From positions 45,600-109,599 of the forward strand of contig NZ_FONY01000018.1 in NCBI RefSeq assembly GCF_900113045.1: DNA of 64,000 nucleotides, written 5' to 3'. Position 1 is the stretch's first letter, and the number at the start of each line of letters is the position of its first letter. The notes under the pieces are model-generated. The model was given only the letters and a program-made list of their open reading frames with translations, ran no database searches and was not told the DNA's origin. A program made the position numbers and the translations under genes. This document shows positions 27,688 through 35,463 of this stretch, piece after piece. This stretch comes from Thermoflexibacter ruber. Lineage in GTDB: Bacteria > Bacteroidota > Bacteroidia > Cytophagales > Thermoflexibacteraceae.

Positions 27688-27778
27688 TGATGTTTAAATA
27701 ATAAATATCAGTCTGACTTAGAAAATCAGACTACTTTTAAGAAGAGATATTTCACAAAACCTAATGCAAGTACCTAAG

Positions 27779-27786
27779 CAAATATA
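27779..27786 (-). promoter_or_regulatory. Putative minus-7 promoter element of FG-GAP fusion gene
   Basis: On the minus strand this reads TATATTTG, a TAnnTTTG-type element about 90 bases before the start codon. No clear upstream partner is present. Confidence 0.4.
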
Positions 27787-27954
27787 AATATATTTATGAG
27801 ATTTTGCCTCTGTATAAGAAGCTCTTTACTTCTTAACTTTGCAAAAATTCTCTGTTTGATACTTTGGGGGTAATGAAAAAGCGGTGATGATTTCAATTGT
27901 ATGATGGTATTTTATCTACTGTTATCAATTTGATGAGAAAAGTGTTTTTTGAAT

Positions 27955-28047
27955 AAAAATCTGTGTTTATCAGCCCAATCCGTATTATCGGTGTTCTATT
28001 TTGGAACACTGATGACACAGATTGTACCGATGAGAACGGATTTTTTT
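27955..28047. repeat. REP-like cruciform element in a 520-bp gap
   Basis: Two related units (AATCTGTGTTTATCAG and AATCCGTATTATCGGTGTTC) are followed by GTGTTC/GAACAC arms around TATTTTG and by inverted versions of the same units (CTGATGACACAGATT, GTACCGATGAGAACGGATT). The whole can fold into a large cruciform. It resembles intergenic palindromic repeats common in Cytophagales genomes. The rest of the gap (27688-28111) is AT-rich and holds no gene. Confidence 0.5.
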
Positions 28048-28111
28048 AAACACATAAAATTATCATACATTTGAAAGCACCACCGAAAAAGCAATGAGCA
28101 AACCCAATAAA

Positions 28112-28154
28112 AAAACAAAAGTTCCAATTTTTTGAGAAATGGAACTTTTGTTTT
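28112..28154 (-). terminator. Terminator of rplS
   Basis: A perfect 15-bp stem (AAAACAAAAGTTCCA and complement) around a 13-base loop lies 54 bases beyond the rplS stop codon. Read on the minus strand the descending arm ends in a T-rich run, giving an intrinsic terminator that can also work in the opposite direction. Confidence 0.85.
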
Positions 28155-28207
28155 GAAAAAATCTATAAAGCTAATTGACTAAATTTGGGAGCATTTGCTC
28201 ACTAATT

Positions 28208-28570
28208 TTAAGCGGTTACTTCTCTCTTTTCTTTGATTCTTGCTCCTTTGCCTGACTTACCTCTGAGGTAGTATAGTCTTGCTCTGCGAACATCACCGCG
28301 CTTCAACACTTCTATTTTAGCAAGATTGGGAGAAATAATTGGGAAAATTCTTTCTACGCCTATGCCATCAGATACTTTGCGAACTGTAAAAGTTTCGCCG
28401 TTGCCTGTACCTTTGCGTTGGATAACTACACCTTGGAACTGCTGGATTCTCTCTTTGTTACCTTCAATAATTTTTACGTGGACATTGACGGTATCCCCAG
28501 CCTTAAATGAAGGAAAAGCGGCTCTTGCTTGAGCATATTCCCTCTCTACTAATTTAATTAACTCGCTCAT
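28208..28570 (-). CDS. rplS: 50S ribosomal protein L19
   Basis: This 120-residue protein is bL19, at the 30S-50S interface near the bridge region. Diagnostic segments are [51 protein letters not shown] and the C-terminal [20 protein letters not shown]. Length and sequence are ordinary. In many bacteria rplS follows rpsP-rimM-trmD; here it stands alone, with its own minus-7 element upstream and terminator downstream. Confidence 0.98.
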   Translation of the reverse strand: MSELIKLVEREYAQARAAFPSFKAGDTVNVHVKIIEGNKERIQQFQGVVIQRKGTGNGETFTVRKVSDGIGVERIFPIISPNLAKIEVLKRGDVRRARLYYLRGKSGKGARIKEKREVTA

Positions 28571-28608
28571 GATATAAGTTAAATTTGGAATATCTTGAAA
28601 AAGGACTG

Positions 28609-28616
28609 CAAATATA
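28609..28616 (-). promoter_or_regulatory. Putative minus-7 promoter element of rplS
   Basis: Read on the minus strand this is TATATTTG, matching TAnnTTTG, about 40 bases before the rplS ATG. The element supports rplS being a single-gene transcript. Confidence 0.5.
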
Positions 28617-28785
28617 GAAATAAATCTTAGCTTTTGCTAATTTCTCGATATTTTTATTTTGAGAAATAGTTTTTTCAAGAAAATAGTATTAAATTTGAAT
28701 TGAATAATTCAAACACCAAATCCACTCCCTTAGCACATTCATTTTAACCAATAAATGGTTTCATGTAAAAAAATCTTAGGAACTC

Positions 28786-30282
28786 ATGCACGACGAACAT
28801 TATTTGAGTATCAAACAAAAAGCCTTGAAAATCAATTTAGATGACCGCATCTATGGTTCTTTTGCCGAGATAGGAGCGGGGCAGGAAGTTGCTGCTATCT
28901 TTTTCAAGGCAGGAGGTGCCTCTGGTACGGTAGCTAAAACGATGTCTGCCTACGATATGACTTTCAGCAATGCAATTTATGGAGAAGAGGAAAGTGGTAG
29001 GTATGTGGTAGAATCACGTCTTAACAAGATGTGTTCTCATGAGTATAGATTATTAGAAGAACGTTTAGGTAGCTCCAGAGGCGATAATACGCTTTTTTTT
29101 GCTTTCGCCAATACAGTAGCGACCATTAACTTTAAAAAAACCAACCAAGGACATGGCTGGGTGGGCTTACGCTTTCAGCTTGCCCCCAAAGCCCCAACTA
29201 ATGATGCAGTAATACATGTAAAACTATATGATAAAGATGCCGTAGAACAACAGCAAGCCATGGGTATTATCGGCGTGAATCTCATTTATGCCTGTTTTTA
29301 CTTGCATCAAAATCCAGAAAAAATGCTATGTTCTTTGATGGACAGCCTCTCGAGAGATAGGGTAGAGATAGATATGTTCCGCTTGACGGGGCATGATTTT
29401 AGGCATGTGGACAACCGCTTGCTTAGCTTGCAGTTAGTAAAAAATGGCTTAGCTGATGCCTCTCTGTTCGGTCCTGATGGCAACGTACAACAAGCCTCTG
29501 AGATATTTTACAAAAAAGATGTATTGATACTGAGAGGACGGTTCAGACCTGTAACTCATGTAAACTTAGATATGCTCAAATGTGGCTATGAAATGTTTAG
29601 CCAAGAAAAAGACGTAGATAAAAGTAAAATAGTTACCGTAGCCGAGCTTACGCTTCACGACCTCAAAGCGGGGAATGCAGAAATAGATGAAAAAGATTTT
29701 TTAGACCGAGTCGATATTCTTTGCTCTATGGGGCAGACGGTAATGATTTCTAACTACCATGAATATCACAATCTGGTAGATTACATGTCCAAGCAAACAA
29801 GAAAGAAAATAGGCATAGTGCTGGGAATCTACAACTTACAAAGCATATTTGACGAAAAATACTATACAAACTTGCATGGAGGTATCTTAGAGTCATTCAG
29901 CAAACTTTTTGCTCAAAATGTAAAACTCTACGTATATCCTTTCTTTTTAAAGGAACTCAATACTTTTTATTGTTGCAAAAATTTCCGCTTGTCAGAGAAA
30001 CTGCATCATTTATTCCAATTCTTGCTTTTTAATGATAAAATCCAAGACATCACCACCAATGATGTGCATATTTCACACATTATTTCCGATAACGTGTTGG
30101 CAATGATTAAGGCAGGGCAAGACGGCTGGGAGAAAATGGTGCCTAAGATAGTAGAAGAAAAAATCAAAGACAACTGTCTTTTTGGCTATCCTTGCGAACC
30201 CGCAAGAAAAGCGGAAATTGATAAGCAAATCCAGCAAATTTCGCATTGGGGAGATACTGTTGTTTCTGAACCTGTGCAGTAA
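28786..30282 (+). CDS. Conserved uncharacterised 498-residue cytoplasmic protein
   Basis: I recognise this only as a widely distributed bacterial family without established function, which in some genomes carries misleading names. Conserved-looking segments are SFAEIGAGQEVAAIFFKAGG, GTVAKTMSAYDMTFSNAIYG, TLFFAFANTVAT, HGWVGLRFQ, IIGVNLIYACFYL and NLHGGILESFSKLF. No signal peptide, membrane helix or textbook nucleotide-binding loop is visible, though the glycine-rich AEIGAGQEVA looks like a ligand-binding loop. It ends 45 bases before the TonB-dependent receptor, suggesting one transcript. An enzyme seems likely from its compact, motif-rich nature. Confidence 0.72.
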   Translation: MHDEHYLSIKQKALKINLDDRIYGSFAEIGAGQEVAAIFFKAGGASGTVAKTMSAYDMTFSNAIYGEEESGRYVVESRLNKMCSHEYRLLEERLGSSRGDNTLFFAFANTVATINFKKTNQGHGWVGLRFQLAPKAPTNDAVIHVKLYDKDAVEQQQAMGIIGVNLIYACFYLHQNPEKMLCSLMDSLSRDRVEIDMFRLTGHDFRHVDNRLLSLQLVKNGLADASLFGPDGNVQQASEIFYKKDVLILRGRFRPVTHVNLDMLKCGYEMFSQEKDVDKSKIVTVAELTLHDLKAGNAEIDEKDFLDRVDILCSMGQTVMISNYHEYHNLVDYMSKQTRKKIGIVLGIYNLQSIFDEKYYTNLHGGILESFSKLFAQNVKLYVYPFFLKELNTFYCCKNFRLSEKLHHLFQFLLFNDKIQDITTNDVHISHIISDNVLAMIKAGQDGWEKMVPKIVEEKIKDNCLFGYPCEPARKAEIDKQIQQISHWGDTVVSEPVQ

Positions 30283-30327
30283 AAGTTGTATTACTTATTT
30301 GTAAAGAAGTCAATAGCATATTATCTG

Positions 30328-32352
30328 ATGCGTTATTATTTATTGCTTGTCTTTTTTGTTTGCAAAAGTTTATTCTTGCAAGCTCAAGACTCCACACAAA
30401 TCATTTTTAAACCCGATGTGCAGGAGCTACTCAATGCTAAAGTAGAAGTAAATCAAGAGCAAACTATCTCTACGGGTTCTTTTAAAACCACTGCCCTGCG
30501 AGAAGCAGCAGGAATTGTGTCGGTCATTACTGCCGATATGATAAAGAACTCAGGCGCAAGAGATATTGTAGAGCTTTTGCGTTTTGCTCCCGGTATTGAT
30601 TTTGGCATGGACCCTGATGGGACTACAAGTGTTACTGTAAGAGGCAACTATGCCATGGAAGGCAAGCTATTAGTATTAGTAGATGGAGTGCAGATGAACG
30701 AGGTGGCTTATGGTGGTTTCTTTTTCTATCCAAGAGTACCTTTGGAAAATATAGATAGAATAGAAATTATTAGAGGACCTGGGTCGGCAATCTATGGGGG
30801 GTTTGCGGCTTTGGCAGTTATTAATATCATCAGTAAGAACTATTTACAAGGTATAGGCAATACGGCTTCCTTGCAAGCTGGCATTTCACAAAATGGCTTT
30901 TCTCGAGGCAATATTCAGTTCACTACTGCACAAAAATATGCTAACGAAACAGAGGTGTATTTCTCTGGTTATGTAGGCGAAACCAACCGCAATAATACCA
31001 TTTTTACTCACCCTAACGAGATGACTATTAGCTACAAAGACAGTTCTTGGGTGCGTCCTGTCAATATGAACATTGGGATTAAGCACAAGCGGTTCAATAT
31101 GCGCGTGATTTACGACCAAGTACGAGCAAAAACCATTCATAACTTGGGCGAACACGTAAATAATGGCTTATACACGACCCTCAGCTATAATTTTCAAATC
31201 AATAAGCAACTTACTCTTACGCCACGCTTCCAATCTAAAAGACAAACGCCTTGGGATTTCCAAGATGGCAGTATTTACTACCAAGACCTGACCAATATGA
31301 GAATCATTCGCACTTCGTTTGATGCTGTACTGCTTTACCAGCCCTCAGACAAGCTATCTTGGGCAACAGGCGTAGAATACTTCATAGATGATGCTAACTA
31401 TGCCAGAAAAACAACAACTTTTTATAATGGGAAAAATGCCTTGTCTTTTAGTAATATAGGAGCTTTTACTGAGTTCGTTTTTAGTTCTAAGTATGGAAAT
31501 ATTGTCGCTGGTGCAAGATTTGACAAATATGGTATTTCACGCCCCGCTTTTGTGCCACGCATTGCCTATACGAAAGCCTTTGAAAACTTCCATGTCAAAT
31601 ATTTATACAGCTATGCGTTTAAAAACCCTACCCTGATGAATATAAGTGTTTCAGGCGGGCAGATTTTCCCTGAATATGTAAGAAGTTCTGAATTGGAAAT
31701 CGGTTATCATTGGAGAAATAAGTTTTTCCTCAACGCCAATATTTTTCACATTAAAATCTTTGAATTTATTAGCTATGAATACGAACCTATTTCTCAGGTA
31801 GATATTTATACCAATGCAGGAACCACAGGCTCAAATGGGGCAGAAGTAGAACTCAGATATGTGCATAAAAAAGGGTATTTTAATATAAACTTCTCAAGCT
31901 ATGTGCCTGAATATGTCAGCAATTCTCCTTTGAACTTTGCCTCTTTGCAAATCACCAAAATCACCAATGAAAACCAAGTACAAAAACTTATAGTCGAGGG
32001 GCAGGAAAGGGTATTTGCGGGTTTAGCTCCTCAGCGATTGACCGCCCAAGTGCATCAAAGGCTTTCTAAGAAAATAGGGGTAAACCTGACGGCTCAATGG
32101 TTTAGTCAAAAATATGCTTACTTAGCCAATGCAGATTATTCTGAAAGAGAGGTCATTACCTACCCTTCTACTGCAATACTTAATCTCAATCTTACTTTCG
32201 ACGATGTATTTACCAAAGGTTTAGACCTGAGTGCAGGCATATTTAACCTATTGAATGAGAGGCAGTTTTTAACTGTTTATCAAAGACTTGGCTCTATGCC
32301 TTTCTTAGAACAGGGGCGAGAATTGGTAGTAAAGGTAAAGTATAGGTTGTAG
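30328..32352 (+). CDS. TonB-dependent outer-membrane receptor
   Basis: Starting at ATG 30328 the protein has 674 residues and a signal peptide (MRYYLLLVFFVCKSLFLQAQ); an earlier TTG would add 14 residues and disturb it. The plug domain (about 60-170) shows TADMIKNSGARDIVELLRF, VTVRGNYAMEGKLLVLVDG and IEIIRGPGSAIYGGFAALAV, and the rest is a 22-stranded barrel ending in an aromatic-rich VKVKYRL strand. It imports a large or scarce ligand powered by TonB-ExbBD. No SusD partner or N-terminal carboxypeptidase-like domain is present, so a metal complex, cofactor or colicin-type peptide is as plausible as a glycan. It is likely in the same transcript as the 498-residue unknown protein. Confidence 0.92.
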   Translation: MRYYLLLVFFVCKSLFLQAQDSTQIIFKPDVQELLNAKVEVNQEQTISTGSFKTTALREAAGIVSVITADMIKNSGARDIVELLRFAPGIDFGMDPDGTTSVTVRGNYAMEGKLLVLVDGVQMNEVAYGGFFFYPRVPLENIDRIEIIRGPGSAIYGGFAALAVINIISKNYLQGIGNTASLQAGISQNGFSRGNIQFTTAQKYANETEVYFSGYVGETNRNNTIFTHPNEMTISYKDSSWVRPVNMNIGIKHKRFNMRVIYDQVRAKTIHNLGEHVNNGLYTTLSYNFQINKQLTLTPRFQSKRQTPWDFQDGSIYYQDLTNMRIIRTSFDAVLLYQPSDKLSWATGVEYFIDDANYARKTTTFYNGKNALSFSNIGAFTEFVFSSKYGNIVAGARFDKYGISRPAFVPRIAYTKAFENFHVKYLYSYAFKNPTLMNISVSGGQIFPEYVRSSELEIGYHWRNKFFLNANIFHIKIFEFISYEYEPISQVDIYTNAGTTGSNGAEVELRYVHKKGYFNINFSSYVPEYVSNSPLNFASLQITKITNENQVQKLIVEGQERVFAGLAPQRLTAQVHQRLSKKIGVNLTAQWFSQKYAYLANADYSEREVITYPSTAILNLNLTFDDVFTKGLDLSAGIFNLLNERQFLTVYQRLGSMPFLEQGRELVVKVKYRL

Positions 32353-32424
32353 AAGATTGGAAGCGTAGAGTTCTATTTTTGAGATTTTAATATCGTTAAT
32401 ACCAAATAAAATCTTAAAAAAGCA

Positions 32425-32432
32425 TATTTTTG
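32425..32432 (+). promoter_or_regulatory. Putative minus-7 promoter element of engB
   Basis: TATTTTTG matches TAnnTTTG and ends 20 bases before the engB start codon, which would give a very short leader. Confidence 0.45.
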
Positions 32433-32452
32433 CATCAAAATATTGCAAACTT

Positions 32453-33049
32453 ATGCTTATCAAGTCTGCCAAATTTCTTATCAGTGCCACAGATTATAAG
32501 AAGTGTCCTAAGCAACCCCTTCCTGAATATGCCTTTATTGGCAGGTCAAATGTGGGCAAGTCTTCCCTTATCAATATGCTCACCAATCATTCCCACTTGG
32601 CAAAAACATCAGGTAAACCGGGAAAAACACAGACCATCAATCACTTTATTATCAATGAAAATTGGTACTTAGTCGATTTACCCGGATACGGTTACGCCAA
32701 AACAAGCAAAAGTAAAAAAGTAGAATTGGGGACTATCATTGAAACTTACCTCAAATTTCGTGAAAACTTGACTTGTGTGTTTGTTTTAATTGACATTCGC
32801 CATGAAGCTCTTTACAATGACTTACAGTTTATGGAGTGGCTCGGTGAAAACGAAATTCCTTTTATTATCATCTTCACCAAAGCAGACAAACTCTCACCAA
32901 GTCAGATTCATATTGCTGTAGAAAAATACAAAAGCACCTTGCTTGAATCTTGGGAAGAGTTGCCCCAATATTTTGTTACCTCTTCGGAAACCAGGCAAGG
33001 GCGCGAGGAGGTGCTAAATTTCATAGAGCGGACAAATACGTCCTTGTAA
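32453..33049 (+). CDS. engB: Ribosome-biogenesis GTP-binding protein EngB/YsxC
   Basis: This 198-residue GTPase of the TrmE-Era-EngA-like superfamily helps late assembly of the 50S subunit. All G motifs are visible: G1 [11 protein letters not shown]2 Thr within [13 protein letters not shown]3 DLPGYGYA, G4 TKADKLS and G5 [11 protein letters not shown]. The length is typical. It is a single-gene unit between the TonB receptor and the DUF5606-type gene, each with its own minus-7 element. Confidence 0.97.
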   Translation: MLIKSAKFLISATDYKKCPKQPLPEYAFIGRSNVGKSSLINMLTNHSHLAKTSGKPGKTQTINHFIINENWYLVDLPGYGYAKTSKSKKVELGTIIETYLKFRENLTCVFVLIDIRHEALYNDLQFMEWLGENEIPFIIIFTKADKLSPSQIHIAVEKYKSTLLESWEELPQYFVTSSETRQGREEVLNFIERTNTSL

Positions 33050-33089
33050 AAAGTGATACAAAGGGAAAGGTTGATTTGATTAAAAATCC

Positions 33090-33097
33090 TATCTTTG
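33090..33097 (+). promoter_or_regulatory. Putative minus-7 promoter element of DUF5606-type gene
   Basis: TATCTTTG matches TAnnTTTG about 79 bases before the start codon. TTG motifs lie 16 and 11 bases upstream, at less than ideal spacing. Confidence 0.45.
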
Positions 33098-33175
33098 CAA
33101 AAAAATAGTATTTTACTTGCGTACTAAAAAATACAAATCACATATAATTAATTACTTAACCATTTATCATACGAA

Positions 33176-33616
33176 ATGACTTTAAAAGACATCGCTTCAG
33201 TAGCAGGAAAATCAGGATTGTATAAAGTGTTAAAACCTTCCAGAACGGGGGTTTTATTGGAAGCTATTGATGAAAAAAAGGCTAAAATCATAGCCAATGC
33301 CCAGCAAAGAGTATCTATTTTGAAAGAAGTTTCTATTTATGCTACCAATGCAGAAGGCTCTGTTCCTTTGAATGAGGTATTTTTGAAAATCCAAGAAAAG
33401 TATGGAGCAAAAGTAGAAATAGACACCTCTAATCATAAGAACTTATTTTCATTCATAGCAGAGGTAGTGCCTGACTATGACTCAGAAAAAGTTTACCCTT
33501 CTGATATTAAAAAACTGATTACTTGGTATAATATCTTATCCCAATACTATCCAGAGGTATTTACTGCTAAAGAAGAACAAGAGCAAGCAAGCGAAGAAGA
33601 AAAGTTAGATATTTAA
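33176..33616 (+). CDS. DUF5606-family protein
   Basis: This 146-residue acidic protein matches the Bacteroidetes DUF5606 family: LKDIASVAGKSGLYKVLKPS, GVLLEAIDEKKAKIIANAQQ and ILKEVSIYATNAEGSVPL form its core, with a charged tail rich in Glu. No enzymatic motif or export signal is seen. The family is well conserved within Bacteroidota but functionally unassigned; its first part resembles small SH3-like domains, which is an impression only. It is a single-gene transcript ended by the hairpin immediately downstream. Confidence 0.75.
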   Translation: MTLKDIASVAGKSGLYKVLKPSRTGVLLEAIDEKKAKIIANAQQRVSILKEVSIYATNAEGSVPLNEVFLKIQEKYGAKVEIDTSNHKNLFSFIAEVVPDYDSEKVYPSDIKKLITWYNILSQYYPEVFTAKEEQEQASEEEKLDI

Positions 33617-33635
33617 CCTACGAAATAAAAAAAGT

Positions 33636-33687
33636 AAAAGTCATAGCAATCCTGTTTGATTGTAGAAACAGTGTAGCTATGACTTTT
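33636..33687 (+). terminator. Terminator of DUF5606-type gene
   Basis: A 12-bp stem (AAAAGTCATAGC with GCTATGACTTTT) surrounds a 28-base loop that itself contains a CTGTTT/AAACAG stem. A T run ends the hairpin on the plus strand; on the minus strand it could end the remnant gene at 33691. Confidence 0.75.
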
Positions 33688-33690
33688 TAG

Positions 33691-33846
33691 CTAATATTTT
33701 TGCTTTCTCACGCCCAAGAAGTCAAGCAAATTCTTGATAGCTTCTTGGAAAAGTTTAGGAGCTTTGATGCCTAAAATGAGTTCTCCGTGGTCGTTGAGCA
33801 AAAAGCTGATTTCTATTTCTGCGATTTGCTGTTCTGTGCTACCGTA
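33691..33846 (-). pseudogene. Beheaded 3' fragment of a host gene
   Basis: On the minus strand 51 sense codons in good coding style run to a stop (segments such as IAEIEISFLLNDHGELILG and LFQEAIKNLLDFLGVRKQKY), but the frame is closed by TGA directly upstream and there is no start codon. The break at about 33847 coincides with the start of the restriction-modification scar, so the rest of the gene was probably removed by that insertion or its decay. I do not recognise the family. Confidence 0.6.
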
Positions 33847-33851
33847 TCACA

Positions 33852-33907
33852 TTTATTCCTTTTTGGCATAACTTGATTACAGCCTTAATATTGCAAAATG
33901 GAATAAA
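33852..33907 (+). promoter_or_regulatory. Inverted repeat around the control-protein gene promoter
   Basis: TTTATTCC (33852-33859) and GGAATAAA (33900-33907) are exact complements 40 bases apart, with neighbouring bases also partly matching. They bracket the presumed promoter and end 3 bases before the ATG of the XRE regulator. They may be operator half-sites for that protein or simply the edge of the inserted segment. Confidence 0.4.
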
Positions 33908-33910
33908 GCA

Positions 33911-34141
33911 ATGGCAAAGACAATCTACTCAAAAAGACGCAATTTTTTATCGGCTCGCCTCATTCAGGCAAGAGAAACCGCAGGACTTACCCAAACACAA
34001 TTCGCTGAAGCGGGTATTATTTCTCAAACCGAGCTTTCCAAAATAGAAAATGGACAACGTAGAGTGGAATTTTTGTTACTTTTAGATTTGGCTGAACTCT
34101 ATGCCCAACCTATTGAGTTTTTTATCCCACCCCAAGAGTAA
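33911..34141 (+). CDS. XRE-family regulator, probable restriction-modification control protein
   Basis: This 76-residue protein is a single Cro/C1-type helix-turn-helix (LIQARETAGLTQTQFAEA as helices 1-2, ISQTELSKIENGQRRVE as recognition and following helices) with a hydrophobic dimer tail. Its size and position fit a C protein, which times expression of the restriction enzyme. Only one base separates its stop from the start of the endonuclease remnant, so they were one operon. The frame is intact even though its target gene is truncated. Confidence 0.82.
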   Translation: MAKTIYSKRRNFLSARLIQARETAGLTQTQFAEAGIISQTELSKIENGQRRVEFLLLLDLAELYAQPIEFFIPPQE

Positions 34142-34142
34142 T

Positions 34143-34760
34143 ATGGAAGAAAACAATCGTAAAAACCACCCAAACTTTGCTCAATATCAAGAATTTATCG
34201 TTTCACACCCCAATTATGCAGGCTTGACTTTCAAGCGAAAAGAAAGTGGTGAAATCGTTTGGGTTGCTCCAAAAGTTAGCACAGATGGAAAACTAAGAGA
34301 TATTTGGTGGCAAAATCAAGCAAAAAAATTAGGCATAACTATCCAAGCAGGTTTTTATGTGAAAGTTGCGGTGGCTATTCACCCAACTAAACAGCACACT
34401 TGCCAAATTTGCGGAAAAAGTTTGAGTATTTTGTATGTGTATCCCAATTCAAACACTCTCAAAAAGATAAATCAGCCTTTTGAGCAAGATATTTTTGAAA
34501 TAATTGATGCCTTGCCTAACGAATTAGATAGATGGAAATCAATTTTTAACCTTAGCAAAAACACAGAAATAACAGATTATCCATCACTTAAGAATTGGTT
34601 GCAAACTACACAAGTTGCAGTAAGTTCTAAATCTTTCTTTTCACCTGTGGTAATGAGTAATGCCCCTGATAGGTTTGACGGCTTTCATTCTGACGGGAAT
34701 TGTTGTCGTTCAAAATCTGATAAAGGAAGGCATAAAAGCAATTTGCAACGCTACAGATAA
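34143..34760 (+). pseudogene. Truncated Alw26I/Eco31I/Esp3I-type restriction endonuclease
   Basis: About 205 residues remain of a type IIS endonuclease that is normally well over 500. Family-characteristic segments are QEFIVSHPNYAGLTFKRKES, WWQNQAKKLGI, IHPTKQHTCQICGKSLSIL with a zinc-finger-like CxxC, and VVMSNAPDRFDGFHSDGNC followed by CRSKSDKGRHKSNLQRY. The protein then ends at RYR-stop, exactly where the conserved family sequence should continue into the DRRAYE-type region and the catalytic domain. The two methyltransferases such systems need are absent. It should be non-functional; the first start codon giving the correct N-terminus is ATG 34143. Family recognition is from memory. Confidence 0.8.
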
Positions 34761-34874
34761 GTTAGCAGGTAATATTAAAAATACTGTTGCTTATCTCACT
34801 ACTTCGATACAACATCACGTTCTTAATTAAACCAAAATTCAACGCATTTCCAAAGATAAATCTTATTTTTTGCT

Positions 34875-34882
34875 TATCTTTG
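34875..34882 (+). promoter_or_regulatory. Putative minus-7 promoter element of queD-like gene
   Basis: TATCTTTG matches TAnnTTTG 31 bases before the ATG. It shows that transcription of the queD-like gene is independent of the restriction scar upstream. Confidence 0.5.
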
Positions 34883-34913
34883 CGGCAAAATTTGGAAGTT
34901 TTACTAACTCACT

Positions 34914-35330
34914 ATGGTTTACGTTTGTAGGAAAGAGCATTTTAATGCGGCACACAGGTTATACAATCCCAGATGGTCAGATGAGAAAAATACCGAAGTC
35001 TTTGGCGCATGTGCGAATAAATATTTTCATGGGCATAACTTTGAACTGATTGTGAAAGTCAAAGGTATGCCAGACCCTGATACTGCCTGTGTGATAGATT
35101 TGAAAGTACTAAGCAAAATTATCAAAGAACACATCATCGCCAAGGTGGACCACAAAAACTTGAACATTGAAGTAGATTTTTTACAAGATAAAATGCCAAG
35201 TTGTGAAACTCTTGTAGTGGAGTTTTGGAAGATTTTAGAAAGAGAAATCGCCAAGGTTTCCCAAGCAAGGTTACACTCTATTACGCTTTATGAAACCCAT
35301 AACAATTTTGTAGAATACTTTGGAGAGTAA
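34914..35330 (+). CDS. queD: 6-pyruvoyl-tetrahydropterin synthase / QueD family protein
   Basis: This 138-residue protein has the T-fold zinc signature: EHFNAAHRL (first zinc His), FGACANKYFHGHNFEL (catalytic-type Cys and the two other zinc His) and MPSCETLVVEFW, with a C-terminal ITLYETHNNFVEY containing the pterin-anchoring Glu. Its closest roles are 6-carboxy-tetrahydropterin synthase (queuosine pathway) or a PTPS. No other queuosine or biopterin genes are visible in the window, so the choice rests on general prevalence of QueD. It is 133 bases before the ATP-grasp gene. Confidence 0.85.
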   Translation: MVYVCRKEHFNAAHRLYNPRWSDEKNTEVFGACANKYFHGHNFELIVKVKGMPDPDTACVIDLKVLSKIIKEHIIAKVDHKNLNIEVDFLQDKMPSCETLVVEFWKILEREIAKVSQARLHSITLYETHNNFVEYFGE

Positions 35331-35463
35331 GATTTTTTCTCTAATTTACACAATTTCAGAAATTTTTGATATATATTTTTAATATTAAATATACTGTACT
35401 AATTTTGTAATTAGATGATAGCTAATTTTGGACATTCCAACCTTTATCCTAACTTATAAAAGC

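Noticed and set aside
27688..28111. Gap tested for an RNA gene
   Set aside because: Only the cruciform repeat and the rplS terminator stand out; no tRNA, riboswitch or RNase P-like structure is recognisable.
34620..34830. Hydrophobic plus-strand frame overlapping the end of the endonuclease remnant and continuing past its stop codon
   Set aside because: The overlapped part is fully explained by the conserved endonuclease frame. Past the stop there are only about 25 codons before the next stop, with no start codon, so it is most likely chance.
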